Assembly: GCA_018292915.2 (NCBI GenBank)
Contig: JACVVK020000153.1
Location: forward strand, 1,000,001 to 1,064,000
DNA: 64,000 nucleotides
Source of the DNA: Batillaria attramentaria
Lineage: Eukaryota; Mollusca; Gastropoda; Batillariidae
Direction of reading: 5' to 3'
In this document: piece by piece, positions 60,601 through 64,000 of the stretch
Layout of the letters: the number at the start of each line of letters is the position of its first letter
Numbering within the stretch: position 1 is the first letter of the stretch
Notes under the pieces: model-generated
Seen by the model: only the letters and a program-made list of their open reading frames with translations
What the model was told of the DNA's origin: nothing
Databases searched by the model: none
Position numbers and translations under genes: made by a program

Positions 60601-63461
60601 GAAAGGATTTGTTGCGTTGATGGTGTGATATGATTTCACGTCGCTCGTTCATCTTGTGATTGACACATGATCATTCGCTACATGCTTTCACACACATTCT
60701 TTCCATATGTTCTGTTTTCAGTTCACACTATCCATCAAACCTGCGGCAGTGAGTGCAAGGTAAAACTGACTGCCATCAATTATAAATTTGCATTTTGCCG
60801 TAACATTACAAATACAGTTTTGTGAAAGGTCGGTTGTCAAGTCCCATTCACTGCTATATATATGCAGTTTTTGTCATACTTTTTCTGTGAGTTAAGTCAT
60901 GTCTTTTCATGTGTGCAAGAGTACATAACCAAGTTTTCAGTATCTATCACGCTTGGGGCATGACAATTGACATAGCACCAGTGGACGTTAAATGCACTGG
61001 AGCGTGAACTGTCTTGAGATAAGTTTATAAACTATAAGATTGGGGTTGATCGGATTTGCCAAGGGACCTCCCAGGGAGCAGTAATGGAAGATACTTGGCA
61101 GAATACATGTCTTGCTCCTCCAGTGTATGGTCCCTAATGCTGTGTGGTTGTAACTTCCGAGTACGGTTCTGTTCAGTGTTCCCGGTTCCGCACATTTGAA
61201 TGCACAAAACTTTAAATGTGACACACAAATTTAGGAACAGTGCGTCGTGGGGGACGCAAGTTTTGGTCTTGTCATGACTAAACAGTATTTTTTTCAACAC
61301 TCTCCCGGGAAACTCAATGAACAAAAATCGATCTGTAACTAGCAGTGGACACTTACAGCATTGCATTTTCGCTGAGCCATTGTGCATTTATAACAGACAG
61401 AGTCTGATTGGCTTAAGCACTCTGGGACACTTTTTGACCAATCATAATGCTCTATTTGGTAAGCGTGTGGGTTCAGAACCTCGCCTTGCCGATTTGCTAT
61501 GGCTGACATGCTACAATTCCCACACATCTCTCCTACTTCAGTACTTTTGTACACAGCAACAACAGATGGTTTTGACTTTCAGACTTTTCATACCAAAGAC
61601 CATGGACCCTCAAAATTTACAAAAGGATCCTCAAAAATATGCCGACAGGGTCCCAAGGACCCTTGTATTTTGGAACCACAGGGAATGCGGCTGTTGCTAA
61701 TGTTGTGATGGAGACCACGATGAAGCTGAGTGGTGTTGTGTGTGCAGAGTGTAGACATGACGGGGGACAAGTGCGGGACAGACAAACAGCAGGAGCTGGA
61801 GCTGCAGGTACAGACACTTCAGCAAGAGAAGGCTGCCCTCAGGGGCGAGATCAGGCAGCTGCAAGTGCAGGTTGGTGAAGACTTGGATGGTCATTTGTTT
61901 AATTACATTGTGGAATATGTGCTTGAATGGATGAATTAAAATAAGTCTAACCTGAGAAGTTGCCCACCTGTTTGAGCCAGTCCCATGTGCAAAGAGATAT
62001 CGTAGTCTGTACTGGTCATGGAAAACTAATAAGTCAGGGAATTTAACATAACACTTACCTATCACTGGAAAGTCATGGAAAAAAACACTTAACAACTGTT
62101 GCAAATGTTTTCGCACTTCACTGGGAAACGTAGGAATCTTTGGGAAAAGTCAGAGAACTTGGCTTCCAAAAAGGAATATGGACCCTGGCGCAAAGTGATT
62201 GCCCAAGCTGGAAGACCGCGTTTTCTTTTTGTCGATGTTGTTAAGAAACAAGGCAGTTTCTTCAGTCAAAATGCAGAAAAACAACAAACAAAACACAATA
62301 ATTTAAAGAAAATGGGCTAGTGCCATGCGTACTGATCATATGCTAAACAAGAACGGCTAATTGAAACTCAGGACTTTAAATTATTCCTCTGAAGAACTGC
62401 AGTTGGAATATTTTACCACCCAGACATTCCATGTGTCAAGCAGAATGCTTCACAGAATTCTGTTTGCAGTTGCGGAAAACACAGGAGGAACTGTCAGCCA
62501 GCAAGAAGCGCGAGGCCGAGCTCTCCTCCCGGCTGTGCAACGCTACAGAGCGCGGGGTGCAGGATACTATGAAGAGGCTGGAACAGGAGCATCGGAACTT
62601 ACTTCGACAGCAGCTGGATGTGCTACAGCAAGTGATGCTGTCCTCACGCCAGGCCTCCTCCATCTTACAGCTGACTGACGGCAACGGGCAAGAGATACAG
62701 GTCAGTTGTAAAGACTGTTGGCCCTCTGGGTAAAGATGATAAAAAGCAAGGCTCCAACACACTTAAAAGATGAGGGACAGAGCAAACTTAATGTCTGATT
62801 TTTTGTGTTGTTGTCATCAAATTTTCCAGGGGACAAGATGCAAGATTACAAAGTGTGTGGCTTATCATTCATTTCAGCTGAAGATTGTGATTAGCTATAT
62901 TGTGTTTATAGTTGCCTTGATGGTTAAGATTTAGAAACGGCAGCTTTAGTGGATGTGACAAAGATATATATATATCATATGCTTAGAATGTAAGGCGCCT
63001 AGAGCTCGCCTCCCGGGGATAGGCGCCCTATAAATATTATTATTATTATTAAATATTATTATTATTATATGCTAAGTTTATCATATCCCTTTCTGTTTGT
63101 ATGTTGGTTGCAGGTTGTGAATGCTGCTTCGCTGGAAGCCTTTCTCGCAGGCAATTCCATTTCCACCACGGCTACCAGCGAGGGTCAGACAACTCTTCCA
63201 ACCACCACCATCATCCACGCCAGTGATCTCCCGTTAGAGGCCGCTTCAGACAATGAGGTCATCACAGCCACAAGAAATGTTGACGGCAGCACCAACTATG
63301 TCATGTGCGTGAAATCGGAGGACGGTGTACGAGAGGGTGGTGACGTGACAATTGAGGTGTCGTCCGGAAGTCTGTTAGCATCAGGACCAGTGTCAGAAGT
63401 GGAGGTGATCAATGAGGCTGGTACACAAGATCCTCCTGCCAAGCGACACAAAGTGAAGTGA
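57697..63461 (+). CDS. C2H2 zinc-finger protein with coiled coil, nine exons
   Basis: The exons are 57697-57717, 58216-58408, 58701-58891, 59555-59720, 60400-60593, 60722-60748 (a 27-bp microexon), 61748-61870, 62470-62700 and 63114-63461, giving 497 residues with consistent phases and TGA at 63459-63461. The N-terminal third is Cys/His-rich: CPFC...HYRVKH (C2H2 type), CCDHC, and a canonical finger CYRCRNGFNRRDEAIKHYKT-H (C-x2-C-x12-H-x3-H). A Ser/Thr/Asp/Glu-rich linker follows (TGDGDEEDNTETIMIIQEEQ). A coiled coil begins QELELQVQTLQQEKAALRGE and continues in exon 8 (KRLEQEHRNLLRQQLDVLQQ). The tail is acidic and ends PPAKRHKVK, a likely nuclear localisation signal. This looks like a nuclear DNA-binding regulator. 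I cannot name the orthologue. Exon 1 gives only MSSLAFV, chosen because it joins exon 2 in frame at a GTAAGT donor. Confidence 0.85.
59111..59472. mobile_element. Long-TIR fold-back transposon (Mutator-like MITE), copy 2
   Basis: It is the same family as 51968-52353: CGGTCCTACTAATTACCGAA at the left, TTCGGTAATTAGTAAGACC at the right and the same CGCTTCCCTTGGGAGACACG centre. A 9-bp duplication ccgagtctg flanks it (59102-59110 and 59473-59481). It lies in intron 3 of the zinc-finger gene. Confidence 0.85.
62960..63068 (+). mobile_element. LINE/SINE 3' tail with ATT repeat
   Basis: GAATGTAAGGCGCCTAGAGC, then GATAGGCGCCCTATAAATAT and (ATT)n form the usual 3' end of a CR1/L2-type retroelement. 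Similar AAGGCGCC tails occur at about 13580-13650 and 17405-17470. It is in the last intron of the zinc-finger gene. Confidence 0.5.
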
Positions 63462-64000
63462 CAGACTGATCGTCAGCTTAGCAATGACAGTGCCCATACA
63501 CCCGCAAGTAGCTCTGACTGTGTCGAACTGTAAACAAGGCCAGTGTGTTCATCTTCCTTGAGAAGTTTGTAGAGAACTTGCTGAGTGCTTACTCATCAGC
63601 AATGCTCTATTGGATGCATACTTACTTACTTACTTAGGCCCCTGGCTCCATCGACAACGCTGTCTTGGATGCATGGTGTTTTATTTTGTCTCCATAGGGA
63701 ATCAAGATGCAAGGAAACAGAACTTGATGAGTCCATTTCAAGATGCTGAGGATAGTAAAGATAAGAAAATTCAACCATGAAAAAAAAAACAGTTTGAATG
63801 TTGAGAGAACAGCAGTGCTAGTCTTGACAGCACAAACGCAATTTCAGTTTTGTTTTTGATCAAGTTGAAGCATCAATATTTGCAACATGAGCACTGATGC
63901 TCATGATCCACGGGAGACATTTTTGTTTGAACAAACTATGAAAATAGCTTAAAATACGCTCTGGAAATACTAGGGCAATAGCATGTTGTAGCCGCATGAC
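63462..64000 (+). other. 3' UTR and flank of the zinc-finger gene
   Basis: No further exon was recognised. A small (CTTA)n run lies at 63621-63636. No clear AATAAA was found before the window ends. Confidence 0.4.

Overview
This is animal nuclear DNA. It has spliced genes with GT-AG introns, long (CA)n runs, tRNA-derived SINEs, LINE fragments and foldback DNA elements. No operons are seen. The gene set suits a lophotrochozoan invertebrate, and I would guess a mollusc, probably a gastropod: it includes an alternative (type II) NADH dehydrogenase, an ApaH-like phosphatase and family-4 cytochrome P450s. The species cannot be read from the sequence.

Layout from left to right. (1) The last exon of a carbohydrate sulfotransferase (+) lies at 49-919. 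(2) From 0.9 to 12.8 kb is a repeat-rich tract. It holds a 153-bp tandem repeat, a transposon nested inside a LINE end, and a block of tandem units with 18-bp minisatellites that may be exons of an unrecognised minus-strand gene (6.8-9.4 kb). (3) A three-exon ApaH-like phosphatase (+) lies at 13.0-15.4 kb. (4) Two complete 12-exon CYP4-type P450 genes (+) lie at 16.9-27.3 and 33.1-43.4 kb. They sit in a large tandem segmental duplication, roughly 12.0-30.36 and 30.36-46.37 kb. The second unit also carries a broken piece of phosphatase exon 1. (5) A nine-exon type II NADH dehydrogenase (-) spans 46.8-53.8 kb and has one apparent frameshift. (6) A 66-bp minisatellite lies at 55.0-55.75 kb. (7) ADAT2, a tRNA wobble adenosine deaminase (-), lies at 56.2-57.4 kb. 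It is head-to-head with (8) a nine-exon C2H2 zinc-finger/coiled-coil gene (+) at 57.7-63.5 kb.

The genes do not form one pathway. Their products act in the Golgi (sulfotransferase), in the ER (P450s), in the mitochondrion (NDH-2), on nucleotides or RNA caps (ApaH-like phosphatase), on tRNA (ADAT2) and in the nucleus (zinc finger). The most informative content is evolutionary. The P450 duplication works as a before/after experiment: the first copy carries SINEs, and a Penelope-like insertion with a hammerhead-type core, where the second copy has empty sites. The breakpoint lies beside a fold-back hairpin whose arms co-vary between copies.

Exon limits were set by hand from splice signals, reading phase and family motifs. 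For every multi-exon gene the phases add up, apart from the one frameshift reported.
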